From assembly GCF_004765795.1 (NCBI RefSeq), contig NZ_SBIV01000001.1, forward strand, positions 620,001-684,000: DNA of 64,000 bases, in the 5' to 3' direction. Made by a program: the position numbers and the translations under genes. The notes beneath the pieces are model-generated. The model was not told the DNA's origin. It did not search any database and was given only the letters and a program-made list of their open reading frames with translations. This DNA is from Halorussus marinus (GTDB lineage Archaea; Halobacteriota; Halobacteria; Halobacteriales; Haladaptataceae). Positions 51,807-59,709 of this stretch are shown here, in pieces. Position 1 is the first letter of the stretch; each line of letters begins with the position of its first letter.

Positions 51807-52669
51807 TCGGCCTCACCGCCTCGGATCTGAGCGATGCGCTCGTCGAGTTCGGCGTCGAGTTCGGGCTTGCGCTCCCCGGAGTAGCGGTCGACTCGCGCCG
51901 CGATGGTGAGCTTGCCTGCGAGGGCGCGGGCCGCCGAGCCCCGCTTTCCGGGCCGGGTCCCGCGGACGTACTCGTGGGTGAAGATGACGCCGTGCTTGGG
52001 CGAGGGTGCGTGGCCCCGGAGGTGGGCGAAAAGCGAGTCCTCGGCGCCGAGCACCTGAACCGTCCCCGCGGGCTTCTTCGCGAGCGCGTCGAGTCCGCCG
52101 GCCAGCGAGATCAGCCGTGCGGCGAGCACCGGCCCCGCCATCGCGGCGAGGTTCGGCGCGACCTCGGGCGTCTCGCGCTCGACGAACGCCCGGAGCTCGT
52201 CGGCCTCGTCGGCGAGTCCCGCGACTCGCTGGGCGAGCGAAACCAGTCGCTCGTCGACCGTCGAGTCGGGGTCGCGGCCTGCAAGCTCCCGGGCGTAGTC
52301 GACGCCGGTGGCCGCGTCGGGGTACCGGCTTCCGGCCCACTCTGCGACCCGCTCGGCCAGCTCGTTGGCCCGCTGGTCGAGGTCGTCCATCGCCCGGACG
52401 GCGTGGACGAGTTGCTGGTCGTCGGCCCGTTCGCGCTCCGCCGCGGCCTCGCGGGCGGCGCCGATCGTCGCCTCGCGCAGGCGGGCGTAGTAGTCGGACT
52501 CGTCGTCGGCGAACCCCGATTCGACGGCGAGCGCCGGCCAGTCGGCGGGAGCGTCGGCCCGACCCTCGCGGATTCGGTCGGCGCCGCCCGCGGCGTCCCC
52601 CTCGAACCAGCCGTTCGGGGCCGCGCCGGCTCCGCTACCGCCGGGGTCGCGGTCGGTGTCGTCGGTCAT
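51803..52669 (-). CDS. nop5: Nop5/Nop56-like box C/D RNP scaffold protein
   Basis: Bridges fibrillarin and L7Ae on box C/D guide RNAs, 288 residues. The coiled-coil region spans ~100-150 (ANELAERVAEWAG, LADEADELRAFVERET), and the NOP domain has the diagnostic GAEDSLFAHLRGHAPSPKHGVIF and the C-terminal AARALAGKLTIAARVD. It is somewhat shorter than methanogen Nop5 and has an acidic N-terminal stretch, as in other haloarchaea. The ATG at 52667-52669 is divergent from ogt. Confidence 0.92.
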   Translation of the reverse strand: MTDDTDRDPGGSGAGAAPNGWFEGDAAGGADRIREGRADAPADWPALAVESGFADDESDYYARLREATIGAAREAAAERERADDQQLVHAVRAMDDLDQRANELAERVAEWAGSRYPDAATGVDYARELAGRDPDSTVDERLVSLAQRVAGLADEADELRAFVERETPEVAPNLAAMAGPVLAARLISLAGGLDALAKKPAGTVQVLGAEDSLFAHLRGHAPSPKHGVIFTHEYVRGTRPGKRGSAARALAGKLTIAARVDRYSGERKPELDAELDERIAQIRGGEAE

Positions 52670-52775
52670 ACCCGTTGGTTGCCCGTCGTCGCGTTTAAAC
52701 CCACGCGACTCGGCCGGCGCGCTCGCGGTCGCCCGAACCGAAACCGGAAAGACCACGCGCCCGGAGTTCCAGTCG

Positions 52776-53159
52776 ATGCACGTCGAACTCTTGGGCGGCA
52801 CGGTCGACGTCGACGCGGGGCTAATCGACGCCCCGGACGGAGAGATCCGCGAGCAGGTGGCCGCGTACGCCGCCGGCGACCGCCGGGAGTTCGACCTCCC
52901 GGTCGCGGTCCCCGACGACTTCACGGGCGACGTGATGGCGGCGATGGCCGCGATCCCGTACGGCGAGACCCGAACCTACGGCGACCTCGCGACCGAACTC
53001 GACACCGCGCCGGTCGCGGTCGGGCAGGCTTGTGGCCACAATCCCGTCCCGATCGTAGTCCCGTGTCACCGGGTGGTGAGCGCGGCGTCGCTGGGCGGCT
53101 ACTCCGCGGCGGGCGGGGTCGAACTCAAGGCGCGACTGCTCGCGCTCGAAGCCCGTTAA
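52776..53159 (+). CDS. ogt: O6-alkylguanine-DNA alkyltransferase family protein
   Basis: Removes alkyl groups from O6-guanine by irreversible transfer to a Cys. The active site P96-C97-H98-R99 in VVPCHRVV is intact, and the preceding IPYGETRTYGDLA is the helix-turn-helix of the family. At 127 residues it is shorter than full Ogt, having only a small N-terminal region. It is divergent from nop5 across a short AT-poor promoter. Confidence 0.88.
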   Translation: MHVELLGGTVDVDAGLIDAPDGEIREQVAAYAAGDRREFDLPVAVPDDFTGDVMAAMAAIPYGETRTYGDLATELDTAPVAVGQACGHNPVPIVVPCHRVVSAASLGGYSAAGGVELKARLLALEAR

Positions 53160-53470
53160 TCGGCGCCTCGTCGTCGGCGCTCGACTGTTCGGGATCGACG
53201 GTCGCTTCGGGCCGGAGTCCCTCGTCGTCGGGAGGGTCGCTCGCTGTGAGGACCGCGGTCGAGAAAATGACGGCCCGACCGACGCGCGCCGACGGCCAAA
53301 AAGGCTATGAGAGTGGTGGCACAGGGCTGAACTGCGGTGGCGCCCCACCGCCGGACGATGGCCTGTCGACCCCGCTCGCCGTCCGCGTCTCCTGCTCCCG
53401 GACGCGGGCGGTCGCCCTCCAGCCCTCTACGCCCCACCGTCTCGCTGGCCTCGGCCCGCGGTCCCGTCTC
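53160..53470. other. 311-base gene-poor interval with a GC hairpin
   Basis: I see no convincing coding sequence here: open frames have the Arg/Pro-rich composition of shadow frames and no ribosome-binding site. A perfect 7-bp hairpin, GCGGTGG/CCACCGC with a four-base loop, lies at ~53334-53351, and a minus-strand T-run (CTTTTTGG) lies at ~53297-53304. The interval is the 3' side of both ogt and the paa operon, so it may hold terminators or a small RNA; nothing stronger can be said. Confidence 0.35.
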
Positions 53471-53638
53471 TCACTCGAACTTCTCGAACGGCTGTTCGCA
53501 GTCGTTACAGTAGTGCATCGACCGACAGAGCGACGGCCCCTTCGGGTGCTCGCGCTCGGTGTCGGTCGACCCACAGTAGGGACACTCCGCGCCGCCGTCC
53601 GTACCGGTCGTGTCGACGCTCGGATCGAGTCCTCGCAT
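53471..53638 (-). CDS. PaaD C-terminal zinc-ribbon protein
   Basis: A 55-residue zinc ribbon with Cys pairs CPYC and CNDC and an extra Cys (SLCRSMHYC). It matches the zinc-binding C-terminal domain of bacterial PaaD, here encoded as a separate protein starting two bases after the paaD stop. It presumably acts with PaaD in maturing or supporting the phenylacetyl-CoA epoxidase. The start is the only ATG in frame next to paaD. The reading frame is too short for length-based gene calling but is well supported by context. Confidence 0.85.
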   Translation of the reverse strand: MRGLDPSVDTTGTDGGAECPYCGSTDTEREHPKGPSLCRSMHYCNDCEQPFEKFE

Positions 53639-53640
53639 GG

Positions 53641-54060
53641 TCAGACGCTCAGTCCGAACTCCCGCAGGTCGTCTCGGCCGTCCTCGGTCACCAGTTCGAC
53701 GGACCACTCGGGGCTCCAGACGAGGCGCAGGTCGACCGACTCGACGCCGTCGACGCCACGAACCGCCGCCTCGATCTCGCCGGTCAGCATGTCCCGGGCC
53801 GGACAGCCGGTGTAGGTCAGTGTCATGGTCACCGCCGCGTGTCCGTCCGTCACCTCGACGCCGTAGATCAGTCCGAGGTCGACGATCGACACCGGCATCT
53901 CCGGGTCCTCGACGCCGTAGAGGGCGTCCCACACGCGGGCGGCGACGCCCTCGGCGCCCTCGCCGGTCGCCGGGAGGTCGTCGGGATCGGGGCCGCCCGG
54001 CGAGTAGTCGGTGTGTGCACACGGGGTCGGTTCGCCGGCTGAGTCGGGGTCGCTACGCAT
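53641..54060 (-). CDS. paaD: Phenylacetyl-CoA epoxidase subunit PaaD (N-terminal domain)
   Basis: A 139-residue MIP18/DUF59-family protein, the probable Fe-S or metal delivery component of the phenylacetyl-CoA epoxidase system. The family core runs from VWDALYGVEDPEMPVSIVDLGLI to the TYTGCPARDML segment with its conserved Cys. The N-terminus has a haloarchaeal linker of ~35 residues. It ends two bases before the detached zinc-ribbon gene and starts eight bases inside paaC. Confidence 0.9.
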   Translation of the reverse strand: MRSDPDSAGEPTPCAHTDYSPGGPDPDDLPATGEGAEGVAARVWDALYGVEDPEMPVSIVDLGLIYGVEVTDGHAAVTMTLTYTGCPARDMLTGEIEAAVRGVDGVESVDLRLVWSPEWSVELVTEDGRDDLREFGLSV

Positions 54061-54910
54061 CGGCCTCGTCGGGGTCGGGCATGATCTTGTGGGCCTCCTC
54101 GCGGCCCAGCTCGCGGTACGTGCGGGTCATCTCCTCGTGGAGCGCGTCCCAGTCGTCGGTGTGGTCGCCGTCCCGGCCGATCGTCGCGGGCCGGACCGCC
54201 TCGGGATTCTCGCGGACGCCCTCGGGCGGTTCGAGGCCGAGCGACCGGAGGAACGGGATCACGGTGTCGAACCACTGCTCGCGCATCGCCGCCAGCGACT
54301 CGGTCCGGAGCCCGAGGTCCTCGATGGTCTCCTCGTGGTCGCTTGGCTCCCAAAGCGCCAGCGCGTGCGGGAACAGTCGATCGACCGCCGCCTGCAGACG
54401 CTTCAGACTCGCCTCGTCGTCCGCGAGCCGCTCGAGCCAGTTTTGAGCGTGTTCGCGGTGGTACGCCTCCTCGCTCTGAATCTTTCCGACCCGGTCGGCG
54501 ATCCGGGGGTACGAGGCGTCCGCGAGCGCTTCGAGCCGGAGCTGTTCGGCCACGTCGTAGAGATACGATCGGACGACGGCGTCGGCCCAGTCGCCGTCCT
54601 CGAAGGGGAGTTCGGCGAGCGACGCGTGCCGGAAGTCGGCGGGGTCGCGCTCGAAGATGAGGTCGGCCTCGTCGTACCCGAAGTCCCGGAGCAGATCGTA
54701 CCACAGCCGGGCGTGGCCGAGCTCGTCCTGTGCGATGTTCGCCAGCGCGAGGTCGGATTCGAGGGTCGGGGCCCGCACCTGCCACTCGGTGTAGCGCTCG
54801 GCGAGCACGAGTTCGTCGTCGGCGAGCCGGTAGAGCAGGGCCTCGACGGCCGCCCGCTCGTCGTCGGCGAGCTCCGCGGGACCTCCGAGCCGGTCGCTTT
54901 CGGCGGCCAT
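54053..54910 (-). CDS. paaC: Phenylacetyl-CoA epoxidase subunit PaaC
   Basis: Structural, ferritin-like subunit of the phenylacetyl-CoA epoxidase, 285 residues. It has the helical-bundle pattern with ExxH-like segments (AQDELGHARLWYD, SEEAYHREHAQ). In bacteria PaaC pairs with PaaA and mainly scaffolds the complex. Its start overlaps the paaB stop by one base (TGATG), and the following paaD overlaps its end by eight bases, so the genes are tightly coupled. Confidence 0.93.
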   Translation of the reverse strand: MAAESDRLGGPAELADDERAAVEALLYRLADDELVLAERYTEWQVRAPTLESDLALANIAQDELGHARLWYDLLRDFGYDEADLIFERDPADFRHASLAELPFEDGDWADAVVRSYLYDVAEQLRLEALADASYPRIADRVGKIQSEEAYHREHAQNWLERLADDEASLKRLQAAVDRLFPHALALWEPSDHEETIEDLGLRTESLAAMREQWFDTVIPFLRSLGLEPPEGVRENPEAVRPATIGRDGDHTDDWDALHEEMTRTYRELGREEAHKIMPDPDEADA

Positions 54911-55236
54911 CAGTCGTCACCCCCGGCCGACGCCCGGTCGGCGTCTTCCTGTTCGCTCTCGGACTCGGCGACCTCCTCGGCGAAGGCGGCGTCCAGATCC
55001 TTGTACCCCATCACCCACCGGTAGGACTTGTCGGTCGTCCCGCCGAACGCGGCCTCCTCGGCGTCTACTTCGCCGATCTCGTCTTTCGGGACGACCCAGA
55101 GGCTGTTGGTCGGCTTCCGGCGACCGTGCTGGATCTGGGCGAACAGCTTGGCCATCTCGCGGTCGGGCGCGTGGACGTTCCCGCAGTGGGTGTGGTACTC
55201 GCCGGCGTCCTCCTGTCGGAACACTTCCCAGATCAT
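54910..55236 (-). CDS. paaB: Phenylacetyl-CoA epoxidase subunit PaaB
   Basis: A small bridging subunit of the epoxidase complex, 108 residues. The core MIWEVFRQEDAGEYHTHCGNVHAPDREMA and the SLWVVPKDEI segment match the family. The last ~30 residues are a haloarchaeal acidic tail. It starts two bases after the paaA stop and overlaps paaC by one base. Confidence 0.93.
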   Translation of the reverse strand: MIWEVFRQEDAGEYHTHCGNVHAPDREMAKLFAQIQHGRRKPTNSLWVVPKDEIGEVDAEEAAFGGTTDKSYRWVMGYKDLDAAFAEEVAESESEQEDADRASAGGDD

Positions 55237-55238
55237 GG

Positions 55239-56180
55239 TTAGTCGGCCGCCTGCGGGGCGGTGGTATCCTCGCCGTGCTCCCAGCTTTCGAGGCCCGATC
55301 GGACCCACTCGACGGCCTCCTGGGTGCGCGAGCGCTTGCCGATCTGTTCGTGACTCCCCGGCGCGTCGTTTTTCGCGATCGTGAAGAACTCCTCCCAGTC
55401 GAGGTCGTCTTCGACCACCTCGTAGGTGCCGTCGCCGTTGTCCCTGATCCGGGGCTCGTCGGGGATTTCGAGGCCGTACTTCTGGGCTTTGGGGACGTAG
55501 GCGTTGAGGAACGCGTTCCGGAGCTCGTCGTTGGTCATCGTCTTCAGCCCCACGTCGGCCGAGAAGTCGTGGTGGGTCGACTGGTCGTCGGTCGGACCGA
55601 AAAACTGGATGATCCGGGGCCACCACTGCTCGAAGGCGTCCTGGAGCATCTGCTGTTCTTTCTTCGAGCCGGTCGCGAGCTCGCGCATAACGTCCTCGCC
55701 GTGCTTGACGTGGAACCCCTCCTCGAAACACACCTTGTCCATCGCGTGGGCGTACGGCTCCCAGCTGGTGCGCTTGAGCGTCGCCTGCCGGCGCATCGCC
55801 GCCCCGTCGACGAAAAAGGCGATCATCGGCACCTCGGCCCAGCTCTCCATCGGGTAGTGAAAGCAGTTGAGGAACTTCCCCTCCCCGTTGGCGAGCTCAT
55901 CGAGCATCTCCTCGCGGGACTTGATCCCGAGCGACTCGGCGGCCCGGTACAGCAACTGCCCGTGGCCGATCTCGTCCTGGACCTTCGCGGAGAACGCGAG
56001 CTTCCGGTCGAGGCTGGGCGCCTGCCGGATGAACGGCCGTTCTAAGTACGCCCCCATGATCTCGCTGTTGGCGTGGAACTGGATCATCCGGGTGGCGGCC
56101 TTCCGGTACTCCTCCGGGAGGTCGTCTTTCGGGCTGAATTCGCGCGGCCCGGCGCGCTCTTTGACGGTTTCGACGTCCAT
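55239..56180 (-). CDS. paaA: Phenylacetyl-CoA epoxidase catalytic subunit PaaA
   Basis: Di-iron monooxygenase subunit that epoxidises the aromatic ring of phenylacetyl-CoA, 313 residues. Iron-ligand motifs of the ferritin-like fold are visible as VQDEIGHGQLLYR and CFEEGFHVKHGED (E-x-x-H pairs), with further conserved Glu/Asp in the remaining helices. It is the first gene of the paaABCD operon. The ATG at 56178-56180 begins the conserved N-terminus; upstream in-frame sequence is promoter. The reductase subunit PaaE and the ligase PaaK are not in the window. Confidence 0.94.
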   Translation of the reverse strand: MDVETVKERAGPREFSPKDDLPEEYRKAATRMIQFHANSEIMGAYLERPFIRQAPSLDRKLAFSAKVQDEIGHGQLLYRAAESLGIKSREEMLDELANGEGKFLNCFHYPMESWAEVPMIAFFVDGAAMRRQATLKRTSWEPYAHAMDKVCFEEGFHVKHGEDVMRELATGSKKEQQMLQDAFEQWWPRIIQFFGPTDDQSTHHDFSADVGLKTMTNDELRNAFLNAYVPKAQKYGLEIPDEPRIRDNGDGTYEVVEDDLDWEEFFTIAKNDAPGSHEQIGKRSRTQEAVEWVRSGLESWEHGEDTTAPQAAD

Positions 56181-56283
56181 ATACCGGAGACTAGTCACCG
56201 ATTCGCATACCAATTGACCCGTCTATAGACTGGGTTTAAATATAACGGCGACGAACGACCGTTATGAATCCGGAGCCACCGCC
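56181..56283. promoter_or_regulatory. Divergent promoter region of paaA and the HTH regulator
   Basis: This 103-base gap drives paaA leftwards and the bacterio-opsin-activator-like gene rightwards. A perfect 10-base palindrome GTCTATAGAC at 56221-56230 sits near the middle and is a candidate operator. A TATA box TTTAAATATA at 56235-56244 fits the rightward gene. A 7-codon open frame (ATG 56264 to TGA 56287) overlaps the regulator's GTG start by four bases (GTGA), and a GGAG at 56272-56275 precedes that GTG by eight bases. Confidence 0.6.
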
Positions 56284-56922
56284 GTGATCGAGGAGTGTCT
56301 GGTCGTGGAGTTCGGCGTCACGGGCGACGACTGCCCGCTCGCGGCGGCCTCCCGCGAGACGGGCGCCACCGTCGACGCCCGACCGCCCCAACTCCGGCGC
56401 GACGACAACGCGTTGCTCCGGTTCAGCGCGGGCGCGAAGGCGGGCGATCTTGCCGCGACTCTCGACGCCGACGACCGCATCCGATATCTCCACGTCTCGC
56501 GGGCCGACGGCCGGACCAACTTCCGGTGTCTCTCGAAACACCCCTGCGTCGTCCACGAGCTCACCGACGCGGGATTCATGGCCGAGAACCTCCAGTACCG
56601 CGGCGGGGCCGAGCGCCACGTCGGCGCGGTCGTGGGCCGAGACGTGCTCGGCGGCGTCCTCGAAGCCGCCGCCGAGACCGTCGGCGTCACCCTCGAGCGA
56701 CTGTTCCCGCTCGGGGGCGAGGACGACACGGCGGTCGCCCAGCGGTGGGATCTGACCCCCGCACAGGAGGCCGCGATCCGGGCCGCGCTCGCGGCGGGCT
56801 ACTTCTCGGTGCCCCGGGGGGCGACCGCCACCGAGGTCGCGGCCGACCTCGGGATCAGCAAGTCGGCGTTCTTAGAGCGACTCCGCCGCGGACAGGCGTC
56901 GCTGTTCGAACAGGTCTTTTGA
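56284..56922 (+). CDS. Bacterio-opsin-activator-type HTH regulator
   Basis: A 212-residue regulator. Residues ~1-150 form a ligand-sensing region with no clear family beyond the haloarchaeal Bat-like group. Residues ~155-212 carry the HTH_10 domain, with the recognisable LTPAQEAAIRAALAAGYF then ATEVAADLGISKSAFLERL. It is divergent from paaA and probably controls the phenylacetate genes. GTG 56284 is chosen because an SD lies eight bases upstream and it overlaps the short upstream frame. Confidence 0.85.
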   Translation: MIEECLVVEFGVTGDDCPLAAASRETGATVDARPPQLRRDDNALLRFSAGAKAGDLAATLDADDRIRYLHVSRADGRTNFRCLSKHPCVVHELTDAGFMAENLQYRGGAERHVGAVVGRDVLGGVLEAAAETVGVTLERLFPLGGEDDTAVAQRWDLTPAQEAAIRAALAAGYFSVPRGATATEVAADLGISKSAFLERLRRGQASLFEQVF

Positions 56923-56936
56923 CGCTACCGATACGC

Positions 56937-56943
56937 TTTATAT
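56937..56943 (+). promoter_or_regulatory. TATA box of the ECF transporter operon
   Basis: TTTATAT at 56937-56943 lies 26-32 bases before the ATG at 56969, the usual spacing for a leaderless haloarchaeal promoter. It begins only about 15 bases after the HTH regulator stop. Confidence 0.6.
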
Positions 56944-56968
56944 CATACCTCAGAGTGGTCCTGACGAC

Positions 56969-57811
56969 ATGCGAGAAACCATTACGATGTGGCGTGACAC
57001 GCGAATGATAATGCTGGTCGCGGTCGTGGCGGCGCTGTTCGCGGCCGTGCTCATCCCGTTCAAGGCGCTGACGATCGTTCCGGGGGTCACCGAGATCAGG
57101 CCCGCGAACGCGATTCCGGTCGCGTTCGGGATCATGTTCGGTCCCGCCGGCGCGTGGGGCGTGGCGATCGGCAACCTCATCGGCGACATCTTCGGCGGCA
57201 CGTTCGGGCCGGGGAGCGCGTTCGGCTTCGCCGGCAACTTCTTTTTCGCGCTCGTCAGCTACAAGCTCTGGGGCAACCTCGCCCCGCTGTCGTCGGGCGA
57301 AGAGCCCACCATGGACTCCGCACGACAGGTCGCCGAACTCTGGGTCATCGCCCTCGCGGGGGCCGCCGTCTGTGCGGCCATCATCGCGTGGGGGCTCGAA
57401 GTGCTGGGCCAGTTCCCGTTCTCGGTGCTCGGTCCGGTCATCGCGCTCAACAACTTCCTCGCGGCCGCGGTGCTTGGCCCGCCCCTCCTGTATCTCACCT
57501 ACCCGCGCGTCAGGGAGATGGGACTACTGTACCCCGACGTGATGGACGCGCCCGCCCTGTCGGACGCCTCTTCCTCGCGGTCGACGCTCGCGGCGTTCGG
57601 GCTCGCGGCGGTCTCGATCGCGTGGCTGGTGATCGGCGTCGGCCTCAGCGTCGGCCTCGGCGGCGGCGCGTTCATCGGGAACACCGCCGAGACGTTCGGT
57701 CAGGGCGGCTCGACGCCACAGATCGCGCTCGGCGCGGTCGCGTTCGTCGCCCTGTTCGGACTGTCGGCGCTGTCGAAGAGCCGGCTCCCGGCGGCGCTGA
57801 GCGCCCGATAG
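56969..57811 (+). CDS. ECF transporter substrate-binding (S) component
   Basis: The substrate-capturing membrane subunit of an energy-coupling-factor importer, 280 residues with about seven or eight hydrophobic spans, longer than typical ~190-residue S components because of an extra C-terminal part. The first span carries an AxxxA-like pattern (VVAALFAAVL) of the kind that contacts EcfT. ECF systems import vitamins or metal ions; this S component's family is not certain, so the substrate is unknown. It is followed by the fused ATPase and EcfT genes. Confidence 0.78.
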   Translation: MRETITMWRDTRMIMLVAVVAALFAAVLIPFKALTIVPGVTEIRPANAIPVAFGIMFGPAGAWGVAIGNLIGDIFGGTFGPGSAFGFAGNFFFALVSYKLWGNLAPLSSGEEPTMDSARQVAELWVIALAGAAVCAAIIAWGLEVLGQFPFSVLGPVIALNNFLAAAVLGPPLLYLTYPRVREMGLLYPDVMDAPALSDASSSRSTLAAFGLAAVSIAWLVIGVGLSVGLGGGAFIGNTAETFGQGGSTPQIALGAVAFVALFGLSALSKSRLPAALSAR

Positions 57812-57861
57812 CGGTCCCGGATTGCAAACCCTTACGGCCCTACTCTATGCACTCGACATCA

Positions 57862-59709
57862 ATGACCGAAAGCGCCGAAACGGGCGGCGTCGCCGCCCGA
57901 CTTCGGGACGTGTTGTTCTCTTACGATCGGGACGCCGACCTCGACGACGAGGGCTCGGACGACTCCGTCGACCCCGACTCGCGGGGCGGCGCGGTGTTGC
58001 GCGGGGTCGACCTCGACGTGCCCGCGGGCGAGGTGGTCGTCGTGATGGGCGCGAGCGGCGGCGGGAAGTCGACGTTGTTGCGCACGCTGAACGCGCTCAT
58101 CCCCGGATTCCTCAACGGGGCGTTCGACGGCGACGTCGAGGTGCTCGGCCGGGACGCCACCGCGACCAAGACGAGCGACCTCGCCGAGCAGGTCGGGACC
58201 GTGATGCAGGACTACGAGGCCCAACTGTTCGGCACGAGCGTCGAGGCCGAGGTCGCGTTCGGCCCCGAGAACCTCGCGGTCCCGCCCGAGGAGATCGGGC
58301 CACGCATCGACCGCGCGCTCTCGCAGGCCGGGCTCGGGGACCTCGACCGCCGGCGCGAGCCTGCGGGGCTGTCGGGCGGCCAGAAACAGCGGCTGGTGTT
58401 CGCGAGCGTGCTCGCGATGCGACCCGAACTGCTGGTGCTCGACGAGCCGACCAGCGACCTCGATCCGCTCGGCGCCCGCAACGTCGTCGAGATCGTCCGC
58501 TCGCTGGCCGACGCCAGCGACGGGCCCGAGACGATCGTGCTCGTCACCCACGAGATCGAGGAGGCGTTGCTGGCCGACAGCGCCGTCCTGCTCAAGGACG
58601 GCCGGGTGTTCCGGCAGGGCCCGACCGAGTCGGTGTTCACAGACGTCGCGGCGCTCCGGGAGAGCCGGGTCGAGCTCCCGCCGGTCGTCGACGCGTTCGA
58701 CCGGCTCGGCTGGGACCGCGAGCAGTTGCCCGTGACGGTGGCGGAGGCGGCCGACCGCGTCGAACAGAGCGACCTGACGTGGGAGCCGCCCGAACCGACC
58801 GCGCCGGCGCCCGCGGGCTCGGGCGGCGACCCCGGCGAGGTCCGGTTCGCGGTCGAGGGCGCCCGGTACAGCTACGACACCGACAGGGGCCCGGTCACCG
58901 CCGTCGACGGCGTCGACCTCGAAATCCGAGCCGGCGAGGTCGTCGCGATCGTCGGGCACAACGGCAGCGGCAAGACCACGCTCGCCAAGCAACTCAACGG
59001 GCTGTTCGATCCCGACGACGGGCGGGTGTCGTGGCGGGGTCGGGACGTTCGGGAGTACGACGCGGGCGAGATCGGCCGCGAGGTCGGCTTCGTGTTCCAG
59101 AACCCCGACCACCAGATCTTCGAGGACACCGTCCGCGACGAGGTGGCGTTCGGGCCGAAGAACTTCGGCATCGAGGGCGAGGAGCTAGACGCCCGGGTCG
59201 CCGACGCGATCGAGACCGTCGACCTCGGGTCGCTGGCCGACGCCGACCCGTTCGCCCTCTCGAAGGGCCAGCGCCAGCGCGTGGCGCTCGCGAGCATCCT
59301 CGCGACTCGGCCGTCCGCCATCGTCTTCGACGAGCCGACGACCGGCCTCGACGCCGAACAGCAGGTGGCGTTCATGGACCTCGTCGCCCGGCTCAACCGC
59401 GAGGAGGGGCTGACCGTGGTGATGGTCACCCACGATATGGGGTCGGTGGCCCGGTACGCGCCCCGGACGGTGGTCATGGCCGACGGCCGGAAGGTGGCCG
59501 ACCGATCGACGCGCGAGCTGTTCGCGGACCCCGAGGCGCTCGATCGCTGGCAACTCGACGCCCCCCAGCCGGTCGCGCTCTCGAACGAGCTGGCGGCCCG
59601 CGCGGGCCGCGAGGACGCCCTGCCCGCGCTCACGGTCGAGGAGGTGGTCGCGGGTCTCGGGGGCGAGCCGGCCGCCGACGACCCGGTCCGGGGAGGGGTG
59701 AACCGATGA
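57862..59709 (+). CDS. Fused ECF ATPase (EcfA1-EcfA2)
   Basis: Two ABC ATPase domains in one 615-residue chain that power the ECF importer. Domain 1: Walker A GASGGGKST, signature LSGGQKQR, Walker B LLVLDEPTSDLD. Domain 2 starts near residue 335: Walker A GHNGSGKTT, an altered signature LSKGQRQR (Lys instead of Gly) and Walker B AIVFDEPTTGLD. A linker rich in Glu, Pro and Ala joins them. ATG 57862 has a CCCTTACGG box ~30 bases upstream; an in-frame ATG at 57847 is the alternative. Its stop overlaps the EcfT start (ATGA). Confidence 0.92.
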   Translation: MTESAETGGVAARLRDVLFSYDRDADLDDEGSDDSVDPDSRGGAVLRGVDLDVPAGEVVVVMGASGGGKSTLLRTLNALIPGFLNGAFDGDVEVLGRDATATKTSDLAEQVGTVMQDYEAQLFGTSVEAEVAFGPENLAVPPEEIGPRIDRALSQAGLGDLDRRREPAGLSGGQKQRLVFASVLAMRPELLVLDEPTSDLDPLGARNVVEIVRSLADASDGPETIVLVTHEIEEALLADSAVLLKDGRVFRQGPTESVFTDVAALRESRVELPPVVDAFDRLGWDREQLPVTVAEAADRVEQSDLTWEPPEPTAPAPAGSGGDPGEVRFAVEGARYSYDTDRGPVTAVDGVDLEIRAGEVVAIVGHNGSGKTTLAKQLNGLFDPDDGRVSWRGRDVREYDAGEIGREVGFVFQNPDHQIFEDTVRDEVAFGPKNFGIEGEELDARVADAIETVDLGSLADADPFALSKGQRQRVALASILATRPSAIVFDEPTTGLDAEQQVAFMDLVARLNREEGLTVVMVTHDMGSVARYAPRTVVMADGRKVADRSTRELFADPEALDRWQLDAPQPVALSNELAARAGREDALPALTVEEVVAGLGGEPAADDPVRGGVNR

